A DNA stretch of 34,889 nt from Candidatus Evtepia faecigallinarum (GCA_019115225.1 DXEA01000043.1:1-34889); one strand, 5' to 3'; positions 22,335 through 30,745 are shown, counted from the stretch's first letter. The notes: generated by a model not told the origin, from the sequence alone. Program-made: numbers and translations.

Positions 22335-23420
22335 ATGTTTTTCATGAAGGAATCCCGCGTCAGCGCCGTGCTGGAGAATTTGGCGGAAATGGGACTGTCC
22401 CAGGTCCTGCTCACCGACCCGGTGTCCATTTTTTATCTCACCGGCCGGCTCATCCAGCCGCTGGAGCGTTTTTATGGCCTCTATCTCAGCCAGACCGGAC
22501 AGCATAAGATCTTCATCAACCACCTGGAAACCGTCCCGGAAGACCTGGGGGTAGAAAAGGTGCGCTTTGGGGACACGGACCCCTATCTGGACCTGGTCCA
22601 GCAGGCCATCGACCCCAAGGAGCCTCTGGGTGTGGACAAAAACCTGCCCGCCCGCTTCCTCCTGCCCCTTATGGAGCGGGGAGCCGCGGCGGGATACCAC
22701 AACGCCTCCCTGGCGGTGGACAAGGCCCGGAGCATCAAGGACCCGGAGGAGCAGGAGCTGATGCGCACGGCCTCCCGTATCAATGACCAGGCCATCCTCG
22801 CCTTCCGCTCGCTGCTCCGGGAGGGGATCACCGAGCGGGAGGTGGCCGAGGCCACCAAGGCCATCTATCTGGACCTGGGGGCAGAGGGGTTCAGCTTCTC
22901 ACCCATCGTGGCCTTTGGGGCCAACGCCGCCAGCGGCCACCACGTCCCCGACGACACCCCCCTGCGGCCGGGAGACGGGGTCGTGTTCGACGTGGGCTGC
23001 ACCTACCGGGGCTACTGCTCGGACATGACCCGGACCTATTTCTACAAGGATGTGACCCCTCACCAGCGCCAGGTCTATGACCTGGTCCTCCGGGCCAATC
23101 TGGCCGCGGAAGCCCAGGTCCGCCCCGGGATCCCCCTGAAGGACCTGGACGGCATCGCCCGGCAGATCATCGCCCAGGGCGGCTACGGCCCCTGCTTCAC
23201 CCACCGCCTGGGCCATTTCATTGGCCTGGAGACCCACGACTTCGGGGATGTCTCCGCTGCGGCGGAGGGAGCAGCCGTACCGGGGAATGTCTTCTCCATC
23301 GAGCCCGGCATCTATCTGCCGGACGATCTGGGGGTGCGCATTGAGGACCTGGTCCTGGTCACGGAGGAGGGCTGTGAGATCCTGAACCACGCCCCCAAGG
23401 ACCTGGAGATCATCCCCTGA
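22335..23420 (+). CDS. M24 family metallopeptidase (Xaa-Pro dipeptidase/aminopeptidase P type)
   Basis: The 361-residue protein has a creatinase-type N-terminal domain (about 5-130) and a pita-bread catalytic domain. All five metal ligands can be placed: D219 (VFDVGC), D230 (CSDMTRT), H294 (RLGHFIG), E323 (SIEPGIY) and E337 (IEDLVLV), with H290 and H301 around the site. It should remove N-terminal residues before proline or split Xaa-Pro dipeptides in the cytoplasm. The intact metal site argues against creatinase, which has the fold but no metals. Two close ATGs (22335, 22344) share the AAGGAAAGG site; the second has better spacing. It is adjacent to a peptide importer and a prolyl isomerase, which fits prolyl-peptide use. 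Confidence 0.92.
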   Translation: MFFMKESRVSAVLENLAEMGLSQVLLTDPVSIFYLTGRLIQPLERFYGLYLSQTGQHKIFINHLETVPEDLGVEKVRFGDTDPYLDLVQQAIDPKEPLGVDKNLPARFLLPLMERGAAAGYHNASLAVDKARSIKDPEEQELMRTASRINDQAILAFRSLLREGITEREVAEATKAIYLDLGAEGFSFSPIVAFGANAASGHHVPDDTPLRPGDGVVFDVGCTYRGYCSDMTRTYFYKDVTPHQRQVYDLVLRANLAAEAQVRPGIPLKDLDGIARQIIAQGGYGPCFTHRLGHFIGLETHDFGDVSAAAEGAAVPGNVFSIEPGIYLPDDLGVRIEDLVLVTEEGCEILNHAPKDLEIIP

Positions 23421-23438
23421 GAAAGGAGGCCTATCCCC

Positions 23439-24023
23439 ATGCCAAACCCCACAGCCAAGATCACCTTTCACGACGGCAGCGTCCTCACCCTGGAGCTCTA
23501 TCCCGACATCGCCCCCCACGCGGTGGCCAGCTTTCTCGATCTGGCCCGGAAGGGCGTCTTTGACCACTATCCCATCGAGCGGATCGTTCCGGGCTGGGTG
23601 GTGGATGTGAGCTACCACGCCTTTCACACGCCCCAGGCCTGCTATTTCATTCCCAATGACACAGACAGCGGCCGCTTCCTGCCTGCCCAGCTGGGGACCA
23701 TCGGTCTGGGCGGCTATGAGAAGCCCTATATTGCCGGGGGGGAATTCTTCTTCCCCCTGGCGGATGCCCCGGCCATCACCGGCACCTACCCCATCTTCGG
23801 CAAGGTCACCGACGGCATTGACATCCTCCGCCGCCTGGAGCAGACGGAAACCTATCCCGTTCCCTTCCCCGACCATCCTGACGTGGCCATCAACACCCCT
23901 GTGCGGCCGGTGTTCATCGACACCGTTACGGTGGAGACCTACGGCCAGGAGTATCCCCCGCCGCCACACCTTCCCAACATGGAAAAGCCCCTCTTCTGGC
24001 CCACCCTGCTGGAGGAGGAATGA
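23439..24023 (+). CDS. Divergent cyclophilin-type peptidyl-prolyl isomerase
   Basis: The 194-residue protein follows the cyclophilin fold: VLTLELYPDIAPHAVASFLDLA, then YPIERIVPGWVVDVSY, and GTYPIFGKVTDGIDILRRLE. The catalytic arginine (ERIVPG, counterpart of R55 in human CypA) is kept. The following FMxQ of typical cyclophilins is WVVD, and SQFFI is GEFFF, so the proline pocket is altered. No signal peptide; probably cytoplasmic. It starts 18 bases after the M24 gene with AAAGGAGG and ends at a strong terminator. Co-expression with an Xaa-Pro peptidase suggests it may speed cis-trans exchange of prolyl substrates; it may also be a general foldase. Confidence 0.85.
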   Translation: MPNPTAKITFHDGSVLTLELYPDIAPHAVASFLDLARKGVFDHYPIERIVPGWVVDVSYHAFHTPQACYFIPNDTDSGRFLPAQLGTIGLGGYEKPYIAGGEFFFPLADAPAITGTYPIFGKVTDGIDILRRLEQTETYPVPFPDHPDVAINTPVRPVFIDTVTVETYGQEYPPPPHLPNMEKPLFWPTLLEEE

Positions 24024-24050
24024 CCACACCGGCGTCCCCGGGGCAAACAC

Positions 24051-24089
24051 CCCCCTGGTCTCTGTCCGTCAGAGACCAGGGGGAATTTT
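24051..24089 (+). terminator. Terminator of the transport/hydantoinase operon
   Basis: A perfect 14-bp stem (24051-24064 with 24070-24083, loop TCCGT) followed by AATTTT. It separates the operon from S-layer gene B. Confidence 0.88.
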
Positions 24090-24135
24090 GGTGTTCTTTA
24101 GATTGTTCCGTGTGTTATTTTTTTGTGGCACCCCC

Positions 24136-24247
24136 GTGGGAAACCCGTGGGAAAAATCTGCAAAACCCTTTGCCCCCCAACGCCTCCTCACGGAAGAAGG
24201 TTCTGAGCCTGGTGCTCTGTGTGGCTGTGATGCTCTCTGTCATGGTC
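24136..24247 (+). repeat. 112-bp leader/signal-peptide block of S-layer gene B (inverted copy of 12198-12309)
   Basis: Identical to the minus strand of 12309-12198, including 34 bases before the proposed TTG start. The two copies face away from the operon between them and form a long inverted repeat with about 11.8 kb between. Confidence 0.85.
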
Positions 24248-27154
24248 ATGGGCGCCGGGGCGGCGTTCTCGGATCAGGACAAGATCGAGAACACCGAGGC
24301 CGTCGATGTGTGCTCTGCGTTGAACATCATCGGCGGTTATGAAGACGGTTCGTTCCACCCGGAACGGAACATCAAGCGCTCCGAGATTACCAAGATGATC
24401 TGCGTGGCGCTCAACGGTGGTAATGAACCCAACGTTTCCACCAATGCTGTTCCCACCTTTAACGATGTGCGCGGCACCTCTGCCGAGTGGGCCGAGGGCT
24501 ACATTGAGTCCTGTGTGGCTCAGGGCATCGTATCCGGTGTCGGCGGTGGCCGCTTTAACCCCAACGGCAACGTGACTGGCTCCCAGCTGGCCAAGATGCT
24601 GCTGGTGGCTCTGGGCTATAAGTCCGAGAATGAGGGCTTTACCGGTAACGCTTGGGAGACCAATGTCAACGTCCGTGCTTCTCAGAAAGGCCTGTATGAA
24701 GGTCTCGAAACCCTGGACACTTCTGCTGCGGTTACCCGTGACCAGGCAGCCCAGATGGTCTGGAACGCCCTGAATGCCTATGAGGTCGAGTATAAGACCA
24801 ACCTGGTCACCGATGGCAATGGCAACCTGGTTACCCAGATCACTGTCCAGGACAAGGTCGTAGGCACCAACTACGACAAGATCACTCTGCTGTCTGACAA
24901 GTACGAAGCCTCCGTTTACGAAGGCGTTCTGGTTGCTTCCGGAGAGTATGGAATCCAGCTTCCTGGCGCTTCCAGTGCTGCCAGCGCTGGCAAGGATAAG
25001 CTGACCATCCAGGCTAAAGCAGTTGACGGCGCAGCATTGACAAAGAATAGCTCCCCTGCTCTCGATTCTGAGAAGACCTTCAAGTATGCCAAGGACCTGA
25101 CGGACATGATGGGTCAGTACATTAAGGTTGTTGTGGACAACAAGGGCAACGCCTATGGTGTGTTCCCTGTTGAGGATGAGAACCTTGTTGTTTCTGCCAC
25201 CTTTGATAAGGTGAAGCTCGATAGTGGCAAGATCAAAGTCGATGGAAACTCTTACAACTATAATGATAGTGACATCATCGGCATTAAAGAGGCTAGCAAT
25301 AATACGTTGAAGATTAGCGAGCTGACTGGCAACTACGCAGAAGTTGCTTCCGGCGATGTCATCACCTTTATCTCCAATGACGGCGACTCTAAGATCGACC
25401 TTGCTATCGTCAATCCCATGAAGTCCCCGACTAGCACTTTGGCTAAGGTGACTTACATTTCCAGCACAGAATTCGTGGCTGGTGGTCAGACCTATAAGTT
25501 TGATGATGTGACTGCCCCCGATAAGCTGGCAAAGGGCGACTATGTTGCTTTCTATGAAAACACCTATACCGGTAATAAGGAGTTCATCAAGGCCACTGCT
25601 GTCAGCGGCAAGGTGACTTCTACCAAGGGTAATCCTGTTACCGATGTTAAGATTGGTGACAACTGGTATGTGGTCGGCAACACAACATCGAATCGTCCCT
25701 TCGATGGTGCTCTGACCCGTTCCGGTGATGCTATTGCCCTGAATGACACCGTGACCGTTCAGGTTGTCAATGGCGTGATCTACAACGTGGATGTGACCAC
25801 TGCTGGTTCTACGGATACCGCTCTGGTTCTGGCCGCTCCTGGCTCCATGACCACCAACGGCAATTATCAGGTCAAGCTGCTGTTTGCTGACGGCAAGACT
25901 CAGGTTGTGGAAGCAGATCAGGAATACACTGAGCTGGACGGCGATCTGGTCACCTGGGAGATTTCCGACGACGTATACGAGCTGACTGAGGTCTCCGCGG
26001 CGAATCTGGCTGGCGGCGACACCTATGCCACTAAGGCTACTGGTTTTGTGAAGAGCAGCAAGACTGTTGATGACAAGAAGGTTGCCAGCGATGCAACCGT
26101 TTACGTCGCTTACAAGGATGGCTCCAAGGACGTTCATAAGGTGCTGACTGGCGAACAGCTGAATGCTCTGGGCGATAACTTCGGAACAAACGTTCGCTAT
26201 GTTGTCAAGGATGGCCTGATTGTTCTGGCCTATATCACCAGCAGCAGCTACTTGCCCGGCGCTGGTGCGGATCAGATGTACGGCTATGTCGTCTCTTCTG
26301 TGACCGAAAACAACGTGGATGGTGTCAAGTATAAGCAGTACGATGTCTTCACTACCGATGGCAAGCTCGTTGAGGGCGTTATGCAGAAGGCTACCACCGC
26401 GGTTGCCAAGGGCGACTACATCAAGCTGAACCTGACTTCCGACAACTATGCCGAAGGCGTTTCCGTTCTGACCAGCACGGTTGATGGTCAGGCTGGTGCA
26501 CTGCTGAATAGCGGTAGCGATTATATCGTTGTTCTGGCAACTGGCGGCACTTCCAGCACCATTACGCTTGAAGACGGTGTCAAGTATCTGGTTGTCAACA
26601 CCAAGGACGTCAAGGGTATCGGCAACGAGGCTGACCTCGAGAAAGCTGCTGAGACCGGCACTACGAACAACCAGTACTATGCGAATGTTTCGTACTACGA
26701 CAACGACAGAAACGGCAAGGCCGATCTGGTTGTTATCGACACCACCGGCAAGTGGTACAAGAAGGGCACAAGCAGCGAAGTGAAGGTGACCCAGACCGAT
26801 GCTAGCAATCCCTCCAAGATGGAGGTTGCAACGGCAACTGGCGGCAATTCCCTGACCGTATCGAGCAGCCCGATTACTATTTCTGACGGCGGCACGGTTG
26901 CTCTGACTGGTTACACGGGAAGCACGAACAAGTTTGACGTTGCCCTGACCGGTGCAGCTAGCACGACTGCTACCATGACGCTGGAAGGCGATATTCTGAA
27001 GGATGGTACGGTTATCGTTACTTCTAACGCAGATGCACAGACTAAGACTGGCATCGAAGTAACTGGCGTTGGTTCCATCACTGGCAAAATCGTAATCACG
27101 GAGTCTGGTAAGGCTACCAAGACTATCAACTTCAAGATTACGGTTGCGTCTTAA
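24170..27154 (+). CDS. S-layer homology domain surface protein B
   Basis: 994 residues from the TTG at 24170, the same codon as in gene A. Signal peptide with RKK and a long hydrophobic core ending GAGAA, then three SLH domains (about 35-210; GGRFNPNGNVTGSQLAKM, TRDQAAQMVWNALNAYEVEYKT), a long beta-rich region with few cysteines and an Ig-like end. It should be anchored to the cell wall. The frame is open back to an ATG at 24020, but that stretch crosses the operon terminator and is not shared with gene A, so it is probably non-coding. After the SLH part the sequence departs from A and C (for example no YIGEEV segment). Codon choice is less GC-rich than the neighbouring operons, as in A and C. 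Confidence 0.9.
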   Translation: MPPNASSRKKVLSLVLCVAVMLSVMVMGAGAAFSDQDKIENTEAVDVCSALNIIGGYEDGSFHPERNIKRSEITKMICVALNGGNEPNVSTNAVPTFNDVRGTSAEWAEGYIESCVAQGIVSGVGGGRFNPNGNVTGSQLAKMLLVALGYKSENEGFTGNAWETNVNVRASQKGLYEGLETLDTSAAVTRDQAAQMVWNALNAYEVEYKTNLVTDGNGNLVTQITVQDKVVGTNYDKITLLSDKYEASVYEGVLVASGEYGIQLPGASSAASAGKDKLTIQAKAVDGAALTKNSSPALDSEKTFKYAKDLTDMMGQYIKVVVDNKGNAYGVFPVEDENLVVSATFDKVKLDSGKIKVDGNSYNYNDSDIIGIKEASNNTLKISELTGNYAEVASGDVITFISNDGDSKIDLAIVNPMKSPTSTLAKVTYISSTEFVAGGQTYKFDDVTAPDKLAKGDYVAFYENTYTGNKEFIKATAVSGKVTSTKGNPVTDVKIGDNWYVVGNTTSNRPFDGALTRSGDAIALNDTVTVQVVNGVIYNVDVTTAGSTDTALVLAAPGSMTTNGNYQVKLLFADGKTQVVEADQEYTELDGDLVTWEISDDVYELTEVSAANLAGGDTYATKATGFVKSSKTVDDKKVASDATVYVAYKDGSKDVHKVLTGEQLNALGDNFGTNVRYVVKDGLIVLAYITSSSYLPGAGADQMYGYVVSSVTENNVDGVKYKQYDVFTTDGKLVEGVMQKATTAVAKGDYIKLNLTSDNYAEGVSVLTSTVDGQAGALLNSGSDYIVVLATGGTSSTITLEDGVKYLVVNTKDVKGIGNEADLEKAAETGTTNNQYYANVSYYDNDRNGKADLVVIDTTGKWYKKGTSSEVKVTQTDASNPSKMEVATATGGNSLTVSSSPITISDGGTVALTGYTGSTNKFDVALTGAASTTATMTLEGDILKDGTVIVTSNADAQTKTGIEVTGVGSITGKIVITESGKATKTINFKITVAS

Positions 27155-27166
27155 TTCTCGCTATAG

Positions 27167-27192
27167 AAAACCCCCTCCTCGGAGGGGGTTTT
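27167..27192 (+). terminator. Terminator of S-layer gene B
   Basis: AAAACCCCCTCC (27167-27178) pairs with GGAGGGGGTTTT (27181-27192), ending in TTTT, 12 bases after the stop. Confidence 0.88.
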
Positions 27193-27202
27193 CCCTTCCC
27201 CC

Positions 27203-27230
27203 TTGCAATTTCCCCCAAAAGGTTTATACT
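27203..27230 (+). promoter_or_regulatory. Promoter of the EamA/acetyltransferase/CoA-transferase operon
   Basis: TTGCAA (27203-27208), 16-base spacer and TATACT (27225-27230), 33 bases before the ATG at 27264. Confidence 0.65.
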
Positions 27231-27263
27231 TATCTGTAGCATTTCCAGAGGGGAGGACCCAGT

Positions 27264-28256
27264 ATGAACCGCAATGCTGTCCTCGGCGGCCTCTACATCG
27301 CCCTGGCCGCCGTCATCTTCTCCACTATGGAGGTCCTCCTCAAACTTCCCGCCGTAGCCGGGGCCTTCCACCCCCTCCAGATCACCATGGAGCGCTTCGT
27401 GGTGGGCGGCATCTGCCTGCTCCCCCTGGCCCTGCGGGCGTTGAAAAAGCTGGGGTACCGGCTCAGACGAAAGGACCTGGCCTTCTTCGCCTTGACCGGC
27501 TTGTTCAATATCCCCCTGGGCATGGTGGTCTATCAGCTGGCCATCACCCACGGGCAGGCCAATGTGGTGGCCGTCATCTTCTCCGGCAACCCCATCTTCG
27601 TCACCGTCCTGGCCTTCCTGCTGCTGCGGGAGGACATTCACTGGAACAACCTGCTGGCCCTGGCCGCCGAGGTGCTGGGCATCCTGGCCATCGTGGACCC
27701 CTGGGGCAGCGGGGAGATCAGCCCCCTGTGCATCCTTCTGTCCATCCTGGCCGCCCTCTTCTTCTCCCTGTACGCCGTGCTGGGGAAGAAAAAGACCGCC
27801 AAGGTGGGCAGCATCGTGGTCACCTGCTTCTCCTTCCTCTTCGGGGCGGCGGAGCTCTTTTTGCTCCTCCTGCTGGGCCACACCGGGCCGGGGGCGGCCC
27901 TCTACCAGGCGGTGGGGCTGGACGTCTTCTGTGACGTGCCCTTCCTCCAGGGTATCAACACCACCACCCTGCCCTACTTCCTCTTCATCGGCGTGGTCAA
28001 CTGCGCCGGCGGCTATGTCTTTCACATGCTGGCCATTGAAAAGACCAGCGCCACCCACGGCAGCCTGGTCTTTTTCTTCAAACCCATCTTAGCCCCTCTC
28101 TTCGCCCTGGCGGTGCTGGGGGAGGCCATCACGCGGCCCATCGCCCTGGGCATCCTCTGCTTCCTGGCGGGCAGCTTACTGAGCATCCTGCCAGAGGTCA
28201 TCCGGGAGCACCGGGCGAAAGCGGCCCAGCTCTCCCACACGGAAGGAACGGAATGA
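27264..28256 (+). CDS. EamA-family (DMT superfamily) transporter
   Basis: The 330-residue integral membrane protein has about ten helices in two EamA repeats (first about 8-140, second about 155-310). It starts LGGLYIALAAVIFSTMEVLLK and has the conserved EamA patterns FNIPLGMVVYQLAI and KPILAPLFALAVLGEAIT. Members export amino acids, metabolites or nucleotide sugars; the solute cannot be told. ATG with GAGGGGAGGA upstream. First gene of a unit with an acetyltransferase and a CoA-transferase, so export of an acylated or acid product is possible. Confidence 0.92.
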   Translation: MNRNAVLGGLYIALAAVIFSTMEVLLKLPAVAGAFHPLQITMERFVVGGICLLPLALRALKKLGYRLRRKDLAFFALTGLFNIPLGMVVYQLAITHGQANVVAVIFSGNPIFVTVLAFLLLREDIHWNNLLALAAEVLGILAIVDPWGSGEISPLCILLSILAALFFSLYAVLGKKKTAKVGSIVVTCFSFLFGAAELFLLLLLGHTGPGAALYQAVGLDVFCDVPFLQGINTTTLPYFLFIGVVNCAGGYVFHMLAIEKTSATHGSLVFFFKPILAPLFALAVLGEAITRPIALGILCFLAGSLLSILPEVIREHRAKAAQLSHTEGTE

Positions 28257-28262
28257 TCGCCT

Positions 28263-28922
28263 ATGTTCACCCCCATTGACCTGACCTCCTGGCCCCGCCG
28301 GGAGCATTTTGACTACTATCGCAGCGTCCTGCCCTGCGGCTACTCGGTCACCGTCCCCCTGGACGTGACCGCCCTGTGGGACCAGTGCCGGGAAAAAGAC
28401 CTGAAATTCTACCCCGCCTTCATCTGGTGTGTCTCCCACACCATCCTGTCCCACCCTGCCTTCCGCATGGGCGTGGACAGCGCGGGCAACCCCGGCACCC
28501 ACGACGTCCTCCACCCCAACTACACCGTCTTCCATGAGGACGACCACACCTTCTCCGACCTCTGGACGGAGCACGACGAAGACTTCTCCCTGTTCTACGA
28601 AAACTTCCTGGCCGACCTGGCCCAATACGGGGGCAACCACGGCATGAAGGCCAAGCCCCACCAGCCGGCCAATTTCTACTGCATCTCCTGCGTACCCTGG
28701 CTGGACTTCACCGGCTATTCCTCCACCGTCCCCGGCGGTTCCCCCCAGCTCTTCCCGGTGATGACTTATGGGAAGTTTTCGGACAAAGACGGCCGGCGGA
28801 CCATGCCCCTGGCCATCAACATCGCCCACGCCGCCGCCGACGGCTGGCACACGGCCCGGTTCGTCCAGGACCTGCAGGCGTTTGTGAATACAGTCACCTT
28901 GGAAGGGAGGGGCCGGCCATGA
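28263..28922 (+). CDS. Chloramphenicol acetyltransferase-like (type A CAT fold) acyltransferase
   Basis: The 219-residue protein matches type A CAT in length and layout. PIDLTSWPRREHFDYYR at the N terminus corresponds to the CAT opening, and IAHAAADGWHTARF near the end to the catalytic HHAVCDGYH motif, with H189 as base and D193 structural. The first His of the pair is Ala, and Cys is Ala. A true resistance enzyme is uncertain; many chromosomal CAT-like proteins act on other substrates. It starts six bases after the transporter gene and overlaps the CoA-transferase gene by four bases (ATGA), so the two are translationally coupled. Confidence 0.9.
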   Translation: MFTPIDLTSWPRREHFDYYRSVLPCGYSVTVPLDVTALWDQCREKDLKFYPAFIWCVSHTILSHPAFRMGVDSAGNPGTHDVLHPNYTVFHEDDHTFSDLWTEHDEDFSLFYENFLADLAQYGGNHGMKAKPHQPANFYCISCVPWLDFTGYSSTVPGGSPQLFPVMTYGKFSDKDGRRTMPLAINIAHAAADGWHTARFVQDLQAFVNTVTLEGRGRP

Positions 28923-30241
28923 CCCCGGAACGTCAAAAAGAGTTTCAGGACAAGACCATCACGGCGGAAGAGGCCGCCGCCCTGGTCCGCAGCGGCCAGA
29001 GCGTGTACATCGGCTGCTGCACCAGCTACGCCCGGGCCATTGCCGACGCCATCGCCGCCCGGTCGGAGGAGTTAGAAAATATCACCATCGGCTGCTCCAA
29101 CATCATCCCCCCCATGACCTTTCTCGACTGCGCCAACCCCGACGCCTTTCGCATCTCCACCTACTTCATGGGCTATGAGGAGCGCCGGGCCTGGAAGGCC
29201 GGTCGGGCGGACTTCACCTCCGTCCACTTAGGCCAGGTGGACCAGTGGTGCCGCCAGACCTTCCATCCCGACATCGCCTTTCTGGATGTCTCCCTCCCCG
29301 ACGAGGACGGCTACATGAGCCTGGGGGCCTCCGGCTGCTGCATGCACCCCTTCATCATGGAGGAGACCGACAACATCATTTTGCAGATCAACCGCTTCTC
29401 CCCCTTCGTCACCGGCGAGCGCACCCAGATCCACATCTCCCAGGCAAAGCACGTGGTCTGGGCCAACGTGCCCAAGGAGACCGTCCCCGGCGGCCCCATG
29501 GAGGAGGACCCGGAGACGGAGGCCATGTCCCGGTTTCTCTTAGACCAGATCCCCGACGGGGCCTGCCTCCAGCTGGGCATCGGCGGGGTGGCCAACGCCG
29601 TGGGCTACGGCCTCATGTCCAAAAACGACCTGGGCTGCCACACGGAGATGATGTCCGACGCTCTCATGGCCCTCATGAAGGCGGGGGTCATCAACAACAG
29701 CCGGCCCAAGTTCATCCCTGGCCGGTCGGTGGTGGGCTTTGCCTTCGGGTCCCAGGCTCTGTATGAGTTTCTGGACCACAACGAGCACATGTACTTCGGA
29801 CCCTTCCCCATCGTGAATAACCCGGCCAATATCGCCAAGAATGACAATATGATCTCCATCAACACCGCCATGTCCATCGACCTCTTCGGCCAGGTGGCCG
29901 CGGAGGGCATGGGGCTGAACCAGTTCAGCGGCACCGGCGGCCAGGGAGATTACGTCCGGGGGGCCCAGCTGGCCAAGGGGGGCAAGTCCTTCCTGGCCTT
30001 CAAGTCCACCCTGGGCACCAACCCCGACGGCTCCCCCAAGAGCCGCATCGTGCCCTATTTCCCCCCGGCCACCATCGTCACCACCCCCCGGTCGGACGTG
30101 CAGTATGTGGTTACGGAGTACGGGATGGTAAACCTGAAGGTTCTGACCATGGCCGACCGGGCCCGGGCCCTCATCGACCTGGCCCACCCGGACTGCCGGG
30201 GGGAGCTGACCGCGCAGGCAAAGAAAATGGGAATTTTCTAA
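28919..30241 (+). CDS. Acetyl-CoA-dependent CoA-transferase (4-hydroxybutyrate/butyryl-CoA:acetate type)
   Basis: The 440-residue protein belongs to the acetyl-CoA hydrolase/transferase family. Catalytic glutamate E243 is in HTEMMSDAL, the glycine loop LGIGGVANAVG is at 219-229, and GTGGQGDYVRGA holds the CoA thioester region. Length equals that of Clostridium aminobutyricum 4-hydroxybutyrate CoA-transferase (438) and of butyryl-CoA:acetate CoA-transferases. It moves CoA between acetate and a C4 acid, a key step in butyrate formation or amino-acid fermentation, in the cytoplasm. No other butyrate-pathway gene is in the window, so the acyl group is unresolved. Last clearly coupled gene of the operon. 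Confidence 0.92.
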   Translation: MTPERQKEFQDKTITAEEAAALVRSGQSVYIGCCTSYARAIADAIAARSEELENITIGCSNIIPPMTFLDCANPDAFRISTYFMGYEERRAWKAGRADFTSVHLGQVDQWCRQTFHPDIAFLDVSLPDEDGYMSLGASGCCMHPFIMEETDNIILQINRFSPFVTGERTQIHISQAKHVVWANVPKETVPGGPMEEDPETEAMSRFLLDQIPDGACLQLGIGGVANAVGYGLMSKNDLGCHTEMMSDALMALMKAGVINNSRPKFIPGRSVVGFAFGSQALYEFLDHNEHMYFGPFPIVNNPANIAKNDNMISINTAMSIDLFGQVAAEGMGLNQFSGTGGQGDYVRGAQLAKGGKSFLAFKSTLGTNPDGSPKSRIVPYFPPATIVTTPRSDVQYVVTEYGMVNLKVLTMADRARALIDLAHPDCRGELTAQAKKMGIF

Positions 30242-30273
30242 ACCATAGATTTTTGCAGTTTTAGGAGGCTATC

Positions 30274-30669
30274 ATGAAACTTGCAGTCACGTACGACAAC
30301 GGCCAGGTGTTCCAGCACTTTGGCAAAACCCAGCAGTTCAAGATCTATGACATCCAGGAGGGCAAAGTGGGCCCCAGCCTGGTCACAGGCACCGGCGGCC
30401 AGGGCCACGGCGCCCTGGCGGGCCTGCTGCGGGGCCTGGGCATCAGTGTGCTCATCTGCGGCGGCATCGGCCCCGGCGCCCAGGACGCCCTGAAGAGCCT
30501 GGACATCACCGTCATCCCCGGCATCACCGGGGACGCAGATCAGGCCGTGCAGGACTTTTTGGACGGCAAACTGGTGCCCAACACCGAGGCCCTGTGCAAC
30601 CACCACCACGACGGCCCCGCCCACACCTGCGGCGACCACGGCTGCGGCACCCACACCTGCCAGCACTGA
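30274..30669 (+). CDS. NifX/NifB-type Fe-Mo cofactor-binding-like protein with His/Cys tail
   Basis: The 131-residue protein has the dinitrogenase iron-molybdenum cofactor fold: MKLAVTYDNGQVFQHFGKTQQF, then ISVLICGGIGPGAQDALKS. Stand-alone members in non-fixing anaerobes are thought to carry metal clusters. The C-terminal 24 residues (108-131) contain four Cys and seven His (CNHHHDG, HTCGDHGCG, HTCQH) and look like a metal-storage or metal-delivery tail. TAGGAGG lies before the ATG. It begins 32 bases after the CoA-transferase gene, so co-transcription is likely although a functional link is not evident. No nitrogenase genes are present. Confidence 0.9.
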   Translation: MKLAVTYDNGQVFQHFGKTQQFKIYDIQEGKVGPSLVTGTGGQGHGALAGLLRGLGISVLICGGIGPGAQDALKSLDITVIPGITGDADQAVQDFLDGKLVPNTEALCNHHHDGPAHTCGDHGCGTHTCQH

Positions 30670-30698
30670 GCCCCGGCACACACGGCGCAAAGACAGCC

Positions 30699-30745
30699 CA
30701 GCGGCGACCAGACCTGCAAGGGTCCGGCCGCCGCTGCGTTTTTTA
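30699..30745 (+). terminator. Terminator of the CoA-transferase/NifX-like unit
   Basis: AGCGGCG (30700-30706) pairs with CGCCGCT (30729-30735), with partial pairing inside, followed by GCGTTTTTTA. The T-run overlaps the stop codon of the convergent recombinase gene. Confidence 0.7.

Noticed and set aside
17319-22700. Open minus-strand frame of about 1,790 codons opposite the ATPase, hyuA, hyuB and peptidase genes
   Set aside because: A mirror of strongly biased codons in the plus-strand operon; no domain, ribosome site or plausible protein composition.
22335-23420. Creatinase, with HyuAB forming a creatinine/N-methylhydantoin pathway
   Set aside because: All five M24 metal ligands are present, while creatinase lacks the metal site; no creatininase or carbamoylsarcosine amidase gene is nearby.
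24020-24169. In-frame ATG at 24020 (overlapping the isomerase stop as ATGA, with GGAGGAGGA) as start of S-layer gene B
   Set aside because: The extension runs through a strong terminator and is absent from gene A, where a stop closes the frame; the homology begins only at 24136.
28263-28922. Chloramphenicol resistance gene
   Set aside because: The fold and catalytic His are present, but the motif is altered (AHAAADG) and the gene sits in a metabolic operon; resistance cannot be claimed.
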